A stretch of DNA of 64,000 bases from Novosphingobium sp. JCM 18896 (GTDB lineage Bacteria > Pseudomonadota > Alphaproteobacteria > Sphingomonadales > Sphingomonadaceae), in NCBI RefSeq assembly GCF_025938095.1, contig NZ_JAPCZF010000001.1, positions 682,001-746,000 of the forward strand, read 5' to 3'. Below are positions 37,303 through 44,759 of the stretch, piece after piece. The number at the start of each line of letters is the position of its first letter. The stretch's first letter is position 1. The translations under genes were made by a program, and so were the position numbers. Below the pieces are notes generated by a model. It made no database searches, was not told the DNA's origin, and worked only from the letters and a program-made list of their open reading frames with translations.

Positions 37303-38854
37303 CATAGCCGCGCGGTTGCGCGCGGGGCCGGGCCTTTTCGCGAATCTTCCCGATAGCTGGCGGCCCGCGCTGGGTCTTCTCGCGGGCGCCTGGATCGCCA
37401 ATTTTCTGCTGTTCCTGTCCGATTGGGCCGACATGGCCAATCAGTGGTGGAACATCTCGACCTACAACCATGTGGTCCTGGTTCCGGCGATCGTCGCCTG
37501 GCTGGTTCACGAGCGCTTGCCGCAGCTCGCACGATTGACGCCGCAGGCCTGGGGGCCGGGCCTGGTGGTCTGCGCGGGGGCGGGGATGCTCTGGGTGCTC
37601 GGCGAATTCGCGGGGCTCTCGGTTGCGCGCCAAGCGGGGGTGGTGGCGCTGCTCGGCGGTTCGGTGCTGACGTTCCTCGGCCCCCGGATCGGTGCGGTCC
37701 TGGCCTTCCCGCTGGCCTATACGATCTTCCTCGTCCCGATCGGCGACGAGCTCATTCCCGCGCTCCAGATGATCACGGCAGCGATCACCATCGGTCTCGT
37801 TCACCTGAGCGGGGTGGCGGCGACGATCGACGGCGTGTTCATCCATACGCCGGCCGGACTGTTCGAGGTGGCCGAGGCCTGCTCTGGCGTGAAGTTCCTG
37901 ATCGCCATGGCCGCCTTCGGCGTGCTGGCGGCGGAAGTCTGCTTCGCCCGCTGGCCGCGCCGCCTGGCTTTCCTGGCGGTCTGCCTGGTGGTGCCGGTTC
38001 TGGCGAACGGCGTGCGCGCCTGGGCCACGGTCTTTGCGGCGCAGTATGTCGGCGCCGAGCGTGCCTCCGGCTTCGATCACATCGTCTATGGGTGGATATT
38101 CTTCGCCCTGGTCATTGCGCTCGTGCTCGCGCTGTCGTGGCGCTTCTTCGATCGCCCGATCCATCAGCCGATGGTCGATCTCGATCGCATCGCGGCATCG
38201 CGGCTGATCGCGCGTCTCGAGACGCTACGCATCGGCACCAAGCCTGCCGTCGCCGGGCTGGTCGCGATCCTGCTCGTCGCGCAGGTCTGGGCGCGGGCGG
38301 CCGATGCGCTCGCCGCGCCGATGCCGGAGGCGATTGCACTGCCGCAGGTCGCGGGTTGGCAGCCCGTCGCCTATCGTCCCAGCCTGCCTTGGGAACCGCG
38401 CGCGCAGGGCGCCGATCATCGGTTGATGGGCCGCTATGCCGATGCCGCGGGTGATGAGGTTGACGTGTTCTTCGCGCTCTACGCGGCGCAGGGGGAAGGG
38501 CGCGAAGCCGGCGGTTTCGGCCAGGGTGCGCTGCCGCCCTCCGGCCTCTGGGCCTGGCAGTCGCCGGGACCGGCCGTGCCCGATGCCCGAACCGATCGCA
38601 TCCTGGCCGAGGGGCATGTCGAACGGCTCGCCTATACCTGGTACCGCACGGGTGATCTGCTGACCGGCAGCAATGCCCGCCTCAAGCTCGCCAACATGGG
38701 CGATCGGCTGATTCTGCGCGAGAGACCGACGATGATGCTGATCGTCTCGGCCGAGGACCGGCCGGGCCGCCCGGCGAAGATCGCGATCGACCGCTTCCTC
38801 CGGGCGATCGGCCCGGCGGACCGATGGATGGACCGCATGGCCGGCCTCCGCTAG
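37292..38854 (+). CDS. xrtA: Exosortase A fused to EpsI domain
   Basis: The 520-residue protein has two parts. Residues 1-300 are the exosortase: about eight membrane helices and the conserved catalytic triad Cys197 (EACSGVKF), Arg242 (NGVRAW) and His263 (GFDHIVYGW), positioned at the periplasmic side as in the sorting transpeptidases that process PEP-CTERM proteins. Residues ~330-520 are an EpsI (DUF3485) domain, with the AYTWYRTGDLLTG segment. In many bacteria EpsI is a separate protein; here it is continuous with the exosortase. The ATG at 37292 overlaps the glycosyltransferase by 11 bases. No PEP-CTERM substrate was found nearby. Confidence 0.93.
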   Translation: MPHDIAARLRAGPGLFANLPDSWRPALGLLAGAWIANFLLFLSDWADMANQWWNISTYNHVVLVPAIVAWLVHERLPQLARLTPQAWGPGLVVCAGAGMLWVLGEFAGLSVARQAGVVALLGGSVLTFLGPRIGAVLAFPLAYTIFLVPIGDELIPALQMITAAITIGLVHLSGVAATIDGVFIHTPAGLFEVAEACSGVKFLIAMAAFGVLAAEVCFARWPRRLAFLAVCLVVPVLANGVRAWATVFAAQYVGAERASGFDHIVYGWIFFALVIALVLALSWRFFDRPIHQPMVDLDRIAASRLIARLETLRIGTKPAVAGLVAILLVAQVWARAADALAAPMPEAIALPQVAGWQPVAYRPSLPWEPRAQGADHRLMGRYADAAGDEVDVFFALYAAQGEGREAGGFGQGALPPSGLWAWQSPGPAVPDARTDRILAEGHVERLAYTWYRTGDLLTGSNARLKLANMGDRLILRERPTMMLIVSAEDRPGRPAKIAIDRFLRAIGPADRWMDRMAGLR

Positions 38855-38864
38855 GACTTCGGCG

Positions 38865-40763
38865 ATGTGCGGGATTGCGGGCATTTTCCATCTTTCGACG
38901 CCCAAGCCGGTCGATCCGGCGCGGGTCGAACGCATGTGCGACGCGATCGCGCATCGCGGGCCCGACGGGCAGGGCGTCTGGACCGCGCCCGGCGTGGGGC
39001 TCGGCCATCGCCGCCTGTCGATCATCGATCTCGCCGGCTCCCCGCAACCGATGGCCGCGACCAACGGTCGCGCGATGCTCGTGTTCAATGGCGAGATCTA
39101 CAACTACCGCGAACTGCGCGAGGAGCTGCGCGCCACCGGGGCCGTGTTCCACACCGATGGCGACAGCGAGGTGATCCTCGCCGCCTGGCAGCGCTGGGGC
39201 GTCGATTGCCTGCCCAGGCTCCACGGCATGTTCGCTTTCGCGATCTACGATCTCGACCAGCGCACGCTGTTCCTCGCGCGCGATCGGCTCGGGGTGAAGC
39301 CGCTGTTCCTGGCGCCACTGGCCGATGGCAGCCTGATCTTCGGCTCGGAACTCAAGGCGCTGACCGCGCACCCTTTGCTGCGCCGCGAGGCCGATCCGCT
39401 GGCGGTCGAGGACTATCTGACCTGGGGCTACGTCCCCGACACGCGTTCGATCCTCAAGGGCGTCGAGAAGCTGCCGGCCGGGCACTATCTGCTGCTGCGG
39501 CACGATGCCGCGATGCCGCGGCCCGTGCAGTGGTGGGATATTTCCTTTGCCGAGCGTCGCCGCGGCAGCGCGGCCGATCTCGAGGCCGAACTGCTGCTCC
39601 TGCTACGCCAGGCGGTGACCTCGCGCATGGTCGCCGACGTGCCGCTGGGGGCCTTCCTCTCGGGCGGGGTCGATAGCTCGAGCGTCGTCGCGCTGATGGC
39701 CGAGACGAGCGCCAATCCGGTCAAGACCTGCTCGATCGGCTTCGACGTCGCCGCACTCGACGAGACCGGCTACGCCAAGCAGATCGCCGAGCGCTTCCAG
39801 ACCGAGCATCGCAGCCGCACGGTATCGCCCGACGATTTCACTGCGATCGACACGCTTGCGGCGATGTTCGACGAGCCCTTCGCCGATGCCTCGGCCTTGC
39901 CGACCTGGCGCGTCTGCCAGCTTGCGCGCGAGAACGTGACCGTGGCGCTTTCGGGCGACGGCGCGGACGAGGCACTGGCCGGCTATCGCCGGCAAGTATT
40001 CCAGCGCAACGAGGATCGGTTGCGCGGGCTGTTGCCGTCATCGCTGCGTCGCCCCGTGTTCGGTGCGCTCGGTGCCGCCTATCCGAAAGCCGACTGGGCG
40101 CCGCGGATGTTCCGCGCCAAGTCGACCTTCCTGTCGCTCGCGGCGAGCAGCGAGGAAGGTTACGCGCGTGCGCTGTCGGTGACGCCGCCCGAGGTGCGCG
40201 ATCGTATATACGCGCCGGACTTCCAGCGGCTGCGTGGCGACTATCGCGCCGAACAAGAGCTCGTCGACCTGATGAACCGCGCGCCCGCGCGGTCGGGGCT
40301 CGATCGCGCGCAATATGCCGATCTCAAGTTCTGGCTGCCGGGTGACATCCTGACCAAGGTCGATCGCACCTCGATGGCCGTCGGTCTCGAAGCGCGCGAG
40401 CCGCTGCTCGATCATCGCCTGATCGAATTCGCCGCAGGTCTGCCCGAAAGGCTGCGCACCCAGCGCGGGCAGGGTAAGTGGCTGATGAAGAAGGCGATGC
40501 GGCGGTATCTGCCCGACGACATTCTCTATCGCCCGAAGCAGGGCTTCGTGACGCCGATCTCGCAGTGGTTCCGCGGCCCTCTGGCCGAGGCCGCCCGGGC
40601 TATTGGCGAGAGCGCCGGGCTGGCGCGGATGGGCTGGTTCGACCGCGAACAGCTCGCCCAGATCGCCTCCGCGCACATCGCCGGACGTTCGGACAATGCG
40701 CGTCTCCTATGGCAGTTGCTGATGCTCGAGAGATCGCTGGAGCGGTTGGGCGTCGCCGGCTGA
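38865..40763 (+). CDS. XrtA-associated amidotransferase, asparagine-synthase-like
   Basis: This 632-residue enzyme has an N-terminal glutaminase domain with the nucleophile Cys2 (MCGIAG), VFNGEIYNYRELR and ARDRLGVKPLF, and a C-terminal ATP-pyrophosphatase domain with the PP-loop FLSGGVDSSSV (around residue 265), SGDGADEALAGY and a final RPKQGF segment. It is the amidotransferase 1 of exosortase A loci and probably amidates a uronic acid or similar carboxylate in the polysaccharide. It begins 10 bases after the exosortase and is the last gene of the operon. A 400-base gap follows. Confidence 0.92.
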   Translation: MCGIAGIFHLSTPKPVDPARVERMCDAIAHRGPDGQGVWTAPGVGLGHRRLSIIDLAGSPQPMAATNGRAMLVFNGEIYNYRELREELRATGAVFHTDGDSEVILAAWQRWGVDCLPRLHGMFAFAIYDLDQRTLFLARDRLGVKPLFLAPLADGSLIFGSELKALTAHPLLRREADPLAVEDYLTWGYVPDTRSILKGVEKLPAGHYLLLRHDAAMPRPVQWWDISFAERRRGSAADLEAELLLLLRQAVTSRMVADVPLGAFLSGGVDSSSVVALMAETSANPVKTCSIGFDVAALDETGYAKQIAERFQTEHRSRTVSPDDFTAIDTLAAMFDEPFADASALPTWRVCQLARENVTVALSGDGADEALAGYRRQVFQRNEDRLRGLLPSSLRRPVFGALGAAYPKADWAPRMFRAKSTFLSLAASSEEGYARALSVTPPEVRDRIYAPDFQRLRGDYRAEQELVDLMNRAPARSGLDRAQYADLKFWLPGDILTKVDRTSMAVGLEAREPLLDHRLIEFAAGLPERLRTQRGQGKWLMKKAMRRYLPDDILYRPKQGFVTPISQWFRGPLAEAARAIGESAGLARMGWFDREQLAQIASAHIAGRSDNARLLWQLLMLERSLERLGVAG

Positions 40764-41163
40764 CGTTTTTTGAGATCGGCGCAATTCTATACGCGCTGCG
40801 ACGGCTGCTGCGCTGCCGATAATCCCGCCTGATGTTCGACCATTGTCTAATTTACGAAACGACTCGAACGCCATAGGTTGTGGTAAATTCCAAGTTAACC
40901 ATACAGGATACGGATTTTTATCGTGGAATCCGCCACGCGCTCCTTTTCGAGTGGCGGTCCGGGATGGCCGAGTGGGCTGTGTTCAAAATAGCACGGTCAA
41001 GTCTAATTTATCTGCTATGCACAGTGTTTATACGTAGTCGTGGTCCGTCCGAGGACGCCTCGCGAGGCAAAATCCTTTTGCCAAGGGAGTCCGTGCTCGC
41101 GTAGATTCTGAAGTGGCCGCGATAACATAACAACTGGCAGCGGGGTCGTAAGCGGGGTTATGT
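40764..41163. other. 400-bp AT-richer intergenic region
   Basis: There is no supported gene here. The base composition is visibly AT-richer than the flanks, and short frames in it lack ribosome-binding sites and codon bias. It holds the 3' end region of the exopolysaccharide operon and the 5' region of the rpfF-like gene. Overlapping hairpins at 41057-41082 are described separately. A short class-II-tRNA-like D-arm string (GGCCGAGTGG, about 40968-40977) stands alone and is not a tRNA. A promoter for the rpfF-like gene must lie here, but none is convincing. Confidence 0.6.
41057..41082 (+). promoter_or_regulatory. Two overlapping, mutually exclusive hairpins upstream of the rpfF-like gene
   Basis: GCCTCGCGAGGC (41057-41068) is a perfect 12-bp palindrome, and GGCAAAA-TCC-TTTTGCC (41066-41082) is a perfect 7-bp hairpin with a 3-base loop. 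They share GGC at 41066-41068, so only one can form at a time. They lie 82 bases upstream of the start codon. They could be a protein operator or a leader RNA switch; there is no T-run for a terminator. Confidence 0.45.
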
Positions 41164-42132
41164 ATGGATCGGCTAAGCGGCGATCTTGATAGACGGACTG
41201 AACAGGACGGCGTGGAAGAAGCGCCGGCCATTCCTTTGACCGACGACGTCGAGCTGCTGCTCGAGCGGTCGGAACGGCGCTTGGCCGTCCCCGAGCGGCT
41301 GCTCAATCTCGAAGAGCTCGACGTGCTCTACGACGAAACCAAGCAGGCGCTGTGGACCTTCATGCGGCCCAAGGATCGGCCGAGCTTCACGCGTACGATG
41401 CTGACCGATTTCGAGGCCTGGCAATCGCTGATCAAGCAGGGCTTCGGCCCCGGCCGTCTGCCGCTGCGCTATCTGGTCCTCGGCAGCCGTGCGCCGGGCG
41501 TCTTCTGCTTCGGCGGCGATCTGGCGCTGTTCCACCAGCTCATTCGCGAGCGTGATCGCGAGGCACTTGCAGCCTACGGTTATCGCTGCGTCGAGATCCT
41601 CGATCGCAACATGCACGCGCTAGATCTGCCGATGCTGACCATTGGCCTGGTCCAGGGTCAGGCGCTGGGCGGGGGCTTCGAATCGCTGCTGTCGTTCGAC
41701 TTCATCATTGCTGAGCGTGGCTCGACCTTCGGCCTGCCCGAAGTGACCTTCGGTCTGTTCCCCGGCATGGGCGCGCACGCGATCCTGTCGCGCAAGCTCG
41801 GTGCGGCGATGGCCGATCGCATCATTCTCTCGAACGAGACCTATTCGGCCGAAGAGATGTACGATCTCGGCATCGTCCACCAGCTCGCGCCGGCGGGCGA
41901 GGGCGTTGCCGCGGTGCGCGACTTCATGGCCAAGACCGACCGGCGCCACGCCGGCGTGGTCAATGCGCGCCGCGCGACGCGCGTCGCCAACCCGATCGAG
42001 ATGTCCGAATACTACCGGATCGTCGACCTCTGGGCCGACGCGGCGCTGCAACTGCGCGAGCAGGATCTCAAGCTGATGCAGCGGCTTGCCAGCGCTCAGG
42101 CGCAGAAGGCGATGCTGGCGCGGGCTTCCTGA
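41164..42132 (+). CDS. rpfF: RpfF-like crotonase: probable DSF-family signal synthase
   Basis: The 322-residue protein is an enoyl-CoA hydratase/isomerase fold resembling RpfF of Xanthomonas, the synthase of cis-2-unsaturated fatty-acid quorum signals (DSF). The shared marks are YDETKQALWTFMRP near the start, GVFCFGGDLALF with RDREALAAYGYRCV, LVQGQALGGGFES with Glu173, LPEVTFGLFPGMGA with Glu193, and the LGIVHQL segment. The 20-residue distance between the two Glu equals that of the catalytic Glu141 and Glu161 in Xanthomonas RpfF. A ~50-residue N-terminal extension precedes the fold. No RpfC, RpfG or RpfR sensor is in the window. Plain fatty-acid hydratase activity is the alternative. Confidence 0.78.
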   Translation: MDRLSGDLDRRTEQDGVEEAPAIPLTDDVELLLERSERRLAVPERLLNLEELDVLYDETKQALWTFMRPKDRPSFTRTMLTDFEAWQSLIKQGFGPGRLPLRYLVLGSRAPGVFCFGGDLALFHQLIRERDREALAAYGYRCVEILDRNMHALDLPMLTIGLVQGQALGGGFESLLSFDFIIAERGSTFGLPEVTFGLFPGMGAHAILSRKLGAAMADRIILSNETYSAEEMYDLGIVHQLAPAGEGVAAVRDFMAKTDRRHAGVVNARRATRVANPIEMSEYYRIVDLWADAALQLREQDLKLMQRLASAQAQKAMLARAS

Positions 42133-42140
42133 ATTTTAAT

Positions 42141-42164
42141 CCGTCCCGGGTTCGCCCGGGACGG
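42141..42164. terminator. Hairpin between convergent rpfF-like gene and zapE
   Basis: CCGTCCCGGG and CCCGGGACGG form a perfect 10-bp stem around a TTCG tetraloop. It sits in the 35-base gap between two convergent genes and may end transcription in both directions, although no strong T-run follows. Stable GC hairpins like this are also common dispersed intergenic repeats in sphingomonads. Confidence 0.7.
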
Positions 42165-42167
42165 GCA

Positions 42168-43295
42168 CTATTCTTCGCCGTGGCCGAGTGCGAGGTAATC
42201 GGCGCTCTGCATTTCCTGAAGCCGGCTGATGGTGCGATCGAACTCGAAGCGGCCGCCCTCGTTGCCCTTGGCGCCGGTATCATAGAGATCGTCGGGCGCG
42301 GCATCGGCGGTTGCCAGCAGCTTGACCTTGTGCTCGTAGAGCGTGTCGATCAGCGTGACGAAGCGCGCGGTCTCGTTGCGCAGGTCGGGGCCCAGCTTCG
42401 GGATGCCGACGAGGATCACCGTGTGATAGGCCCGCGCGATCGCGAGATAGTCCGAGGCGCCGCGGGCTTCGCCGCAGAGCCGCTTGAAGCTGAACACCGC
42501 GACGCCCTTGAGGCTCTTGGGCACGAACAGGGTGCGCCCGCCGAGGTCGAGTTCGGCCGAGGGGACGTGGGCGCTGTCCTCGGGCGAATAGTCGGTCAGG
42601 CGGAAGAAGGCCTCGCGCACCTGCGCGGTCGCTTCGGGGCCGAGCGGCATGTGCCACATCGCCATCCCGCCCAGACGGTGGAGCCGGTAGTCGACCGGGC
42701 CGTTCAGGGTCAGTACGTCGAGCTCGCGCTCGATCAGTGCGATGAAGGGCAGAAAATGCTCGCGGTTGAGCCCGTCCTTGTAGAGGTCCTTCGGCGCACG
42801 GTTCGAGGTGGTGACGATCGTCACGCCGAGTTCGTCGATGAGCTGGGTGAACAGCCGGCTCATGATCATCGCATCGGCCGAATTGTTGACGACCATCTCG
42901 TCGAAGGCGAGGCAGCGCAGGTCCTTGCCGATTGCCGCGGCGACCGGCGGGATCGGATCACCCTGTTCCTTCTTGCGCTCGTCGCGCAGTCGCTCGTGGA
43001 CCTCGAGCATGAAGGCGTGGAAGTGGACGCGGCGCTTCTCGTCGATCTTCAGGCTGTCGTGGAACAGGTCCATCAGCATCGACTTGCCGCGGCCGACGCC
43101 GCCCCACATGTAGACGCCGCGGTGGCGGCTCTCGCGCTTCTTGCCGAACAGCTTGCCGATCAGCCCGCCCGTGGGCGCGCGCTCGAGCTCGCGCTGGAGC
43201 TTCTCGAGGCGTTCGGCCGCAGCTTCCTGCTCGGGATCGGGGCGCAGTTCGCCCGAGGCGATCAGCGCTTCGTAGCGGGCGAGCAGGCCGGTCAT
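42168..43295 (-). CDS. zapE: Cell-division AAA ATPase ZapE (AFG1-like)
   Basis: The 375-residue protein is an AFG1/LACE1-type ATPase with Walker A GGVGRGKSM, Walker B LAFDEMVV, and the family segments YMWGGVGRG, HFHAFMLEVH and TTSNRAPKDLY. In E. coli ZapE binds FtsZ and supports Z-ring function under stress; mitochondrial AFG1 has a protein-turnover role. The start ATG at 43295 overlaps the thioesterase stop by 4 bases. The gene lies in the sdhB-thioesterase-zapE block, a grouping common in sphingomonads. It is cytoplasmic. Confidence 0.93.
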   Translation of the reverse strand: MTGLLARYEALIASGELRPDPEQEAAAERLEKLQRELERAPTGGLIGKLFGKKRESRHRGVYMWGGVGRGKSMLMDLFHDSLKIDEKRRVHFHAFMLEVHERLRDERKKEQGDPIPPVAAAIGKDLRCLAFDEMVVNNSADAMIMSRLFTQLIDELGVTIVTTSNRAPKDLYKDGLNREHFLPFIALIERELDVLTLNGPVDYRLHRLGGMAMWHMPLGPEATAQVREAFFRLTDYSPEDSAHVPSAELDLGGRTLFVPKSLKGVAVFSFKRLCGEARGASDYLAIARAYHTVILVGIPKLGPDLRNETARFVTLIDTLYEHKVKLLATADAAPDDLYDTGAKGNEGGRFEFDRTISRLQEMQSADYLALGHGEE

Positions 43296-43777
43296 CGGCC
43301 GGAAGCGATCGGGGCGCTGGGCTTGCGGACCGTGCCGGTGAACGAGGCGACGATGCTTTCGTCCTCGCCTTCGCCCTGGACGATCAGCCCGCGCAGAAAG
43401 CCGAGCCGGCGCGTCTCGCGCAGGACCTGGACCACGGCGTCGAGCGGCTTCTCGGGATCGCCCGAACCGATGAACTGGCAGGACAGGTCGACCGTGGCCG
43501 AGCCCATCGCATCGACGCCGCGCACCATGTGCATGCCGGCGAACAGCGAGACGTCGATCAGGCCGAGCGTCGCGGCACCGTGGACGTTGTTGCCGTTGTT
43601 GGTCAGGTGGCGGACGGGAATGATCCGGCAACGCGCCGAATCCTCGTCCTCGCGCCGCACCAGCATGCGGCCGAGTACGGCCTCGTTGTAGCGGGTCTCG
43701 TCGAGCAGCCGCCAGCGATGCCAGCCCGGGTTCTCCGGGTCCGGCTCGCAGGAGAAACCGCGCGCGCCTTCGCTCAC
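43292..43777 (-). CDS. PaaI-type hotdog thioesterase
   Basis: This 161-residue protein has the hotdog-fold pattern, with NGNNVHGAATLGLIDVSLFAG (in parts NNVHGAATLG and the active-site helix) and ATVDLSCQFIGSGDPEKPLDAVVQV, cited in parts as ATVDLSCQFIG and LDAVVQVLRETRRL. It hydrolyses acyl-CoA thioesters, substrate unknown. It lies between sdhB (10 bases upstream) and zapE (4-base overlap), so it is part of the same message. The first ~40 residues are an extension that contacts no visible motif. No signal peptide. Confidence 0.82.
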   Translation of the reverse strand: MSEGARGFSCEPDPENPGWHRWRLLDETRYNEAVLGRMLVRREDEDSARCRIIPVRHLTNNGNNVHGAATLGLIDVSLFAGMHMVRGVDAMGSATVDLSCQFIGSGDPEKPLDAVVQVLRETRRLGFLRGLIVQGEGEDESIVASFTGTVRKPSAPIASGR

Positions 43778-43787
43778 GGTATCGGCC

Positions 43788-44570
43788 TCAGACGTGCCGT
43801 TCGGCCTGCATCTTCTTGATCTCGGCGATCGCGCGCGCCGGCGACAGGCCCTTGGGGCAGACGTTGGCGCAGTTCATGATCGTGTGGCAGCGATAGAGGC
43901 GGAACGGATCTTCCAGCTCGTCGAGGCGCTCGCCGGTCATCTCGTCGCGGCTGTCGGCCAGCCAGCGATAGGCCTGGAGCAGGATCGCCGGGCCGAGGAA
44001 CTTGTCGCTGTTCCACCAGTAGCTCGGGCACGAGGTCGAGCAGCAGGCGCAGAGGATGCACTCGTAGAGGCCGTCGAGCTTCTCGCGCTGTTCGGGGCTC
44101 TGCAGGCGCTCCTTGCCCGAAGGCGTGGTCGAGACGGTCTGCAGCCAGGGGCGGATCGAGGCGTACTGCGCGTAGAAGTGCGTGAAATCGGGGACCAGGT
44201 CCTTGATCACGTCCATGTGCGGCAGCGGCGTGATGCGGATCTCGCCCTTGAGATCCTCGATCGCGGTGGTGCAGGCGAGGCCGTTGCGGCCGTTGATGTT
44301 CATCGAGCACGAACCGCAGATGCCTTCGCGGCACGAGCGGCGGAAGGTCAGGGTCGGGTCCTGTTCGCTCTTCATCTTGATGAGCGCGTCGAGGACCATC
44401 GGGCCGCAGTTGTCGAGATCGATCTCGAAGGTGTCGTAACGGGGATTTTCGCCGCTGTCGGGATCGTAGCGGTAGACGGTGAACTTCTTGACCTTGGTCG
44501 CACCCTCGGCGCGGTGGTGATTACCCTTCTTGTTGATCACAGAGTTCTTCGGAAGGGTGAAGGTCGCCAT
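43788..44570 (-). CDS. sdhB: Succinate dehydrogenase iron-sulfur subunit
   Basis: The 260-residue protein is the Fe-S subunit of complex II, passing electrons from succinate oxidation to ubiquinone. The 2Fe-2S motif CREGICGSC with the fourth Cys in GLAC, then the ferredoxin-like Cys clusters [11 protein letters not shown] and [14 protein letters not shown] for the 4Fe-4S and 3Fe-4S centres, are complete. The N-terminal Lys/Arg-rich segment matches bacterial SdhB. Other sdh genes (sdhA, C, D) are not beside it in the window; upstream lies a LuxC-type gene. Downstream genes are a thioesterase and zapE. Confidence 0.96.
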   Translation of the reverse strand: MATFTLPKNSVINKKGNHHRAEGATKVKKFTVYRYDPDSGENPRYDTFEIDLDNCGPMVLDALIKMKSEQDPTLTFRRSCREGICGSCSMNINGRNGLACTTAIEDLKGEIRITPLPHMDVIKDLVPDFTHFYAQYASIRPWLQTVSTTPSGKERLQSPEQREKLDGLYECILCACCSTSCPSYWWNSDKFLGPAILLQAYRWLADSRDEMTGERLDELEDPFRLYRCHTIMNCANVCPKGLSPARAIAEIKKMQAERHV

Positions 44571-44707
44571 CGAAATTGCCCCATATTGCGGCTGCGAAAA
44601 GCCGGCTGTTTGCGCCTCTCTAGCGATTCACGGCGTCAGGGCAAGCCCGTCGCGCGCAATGGCGCTTGCATATCGCGCGGCTGTGCTTGTCCTGGCCGAA
44701 ACGAATG

Positions 44708-44734
44708 GGGCGGCCGTCTTCGAGACGACCGCCC
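44708..44734 (-). terminator. Hairpin downstream of the LuxC-type gene
   Basis: GGGCGG-C-CGTCT, TCG loop, AGACG-A-CCGCCC form an 11-bp stem with one mismatch, 26 bases after the stop of the LuxC-type gene on the minus strand, followed by CATTCGTTTC. It fits a rho-independent terminator with a poor U-run and separates that gene from sdhB. Confidence 0.55.
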
Positions 44735-44759
44735 ACGCCTGGTCCAGTAGTTTGCGGAT

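Noticed and set aside
40960..41000. Possible tRNA fragment (GGCCGAGTGG looks like a class II tRNA D arm)
   Set aside because: No acceptor stem, anticodon arm or T arm could be built around it; a ten-base match is not enough.
40843..41104. Short open frames (64-74 codons) in the 400-bp gap
   Set aside because: They lack ribosome-binding sites and the codon bias of the neighbours and overlap each other in different frames.
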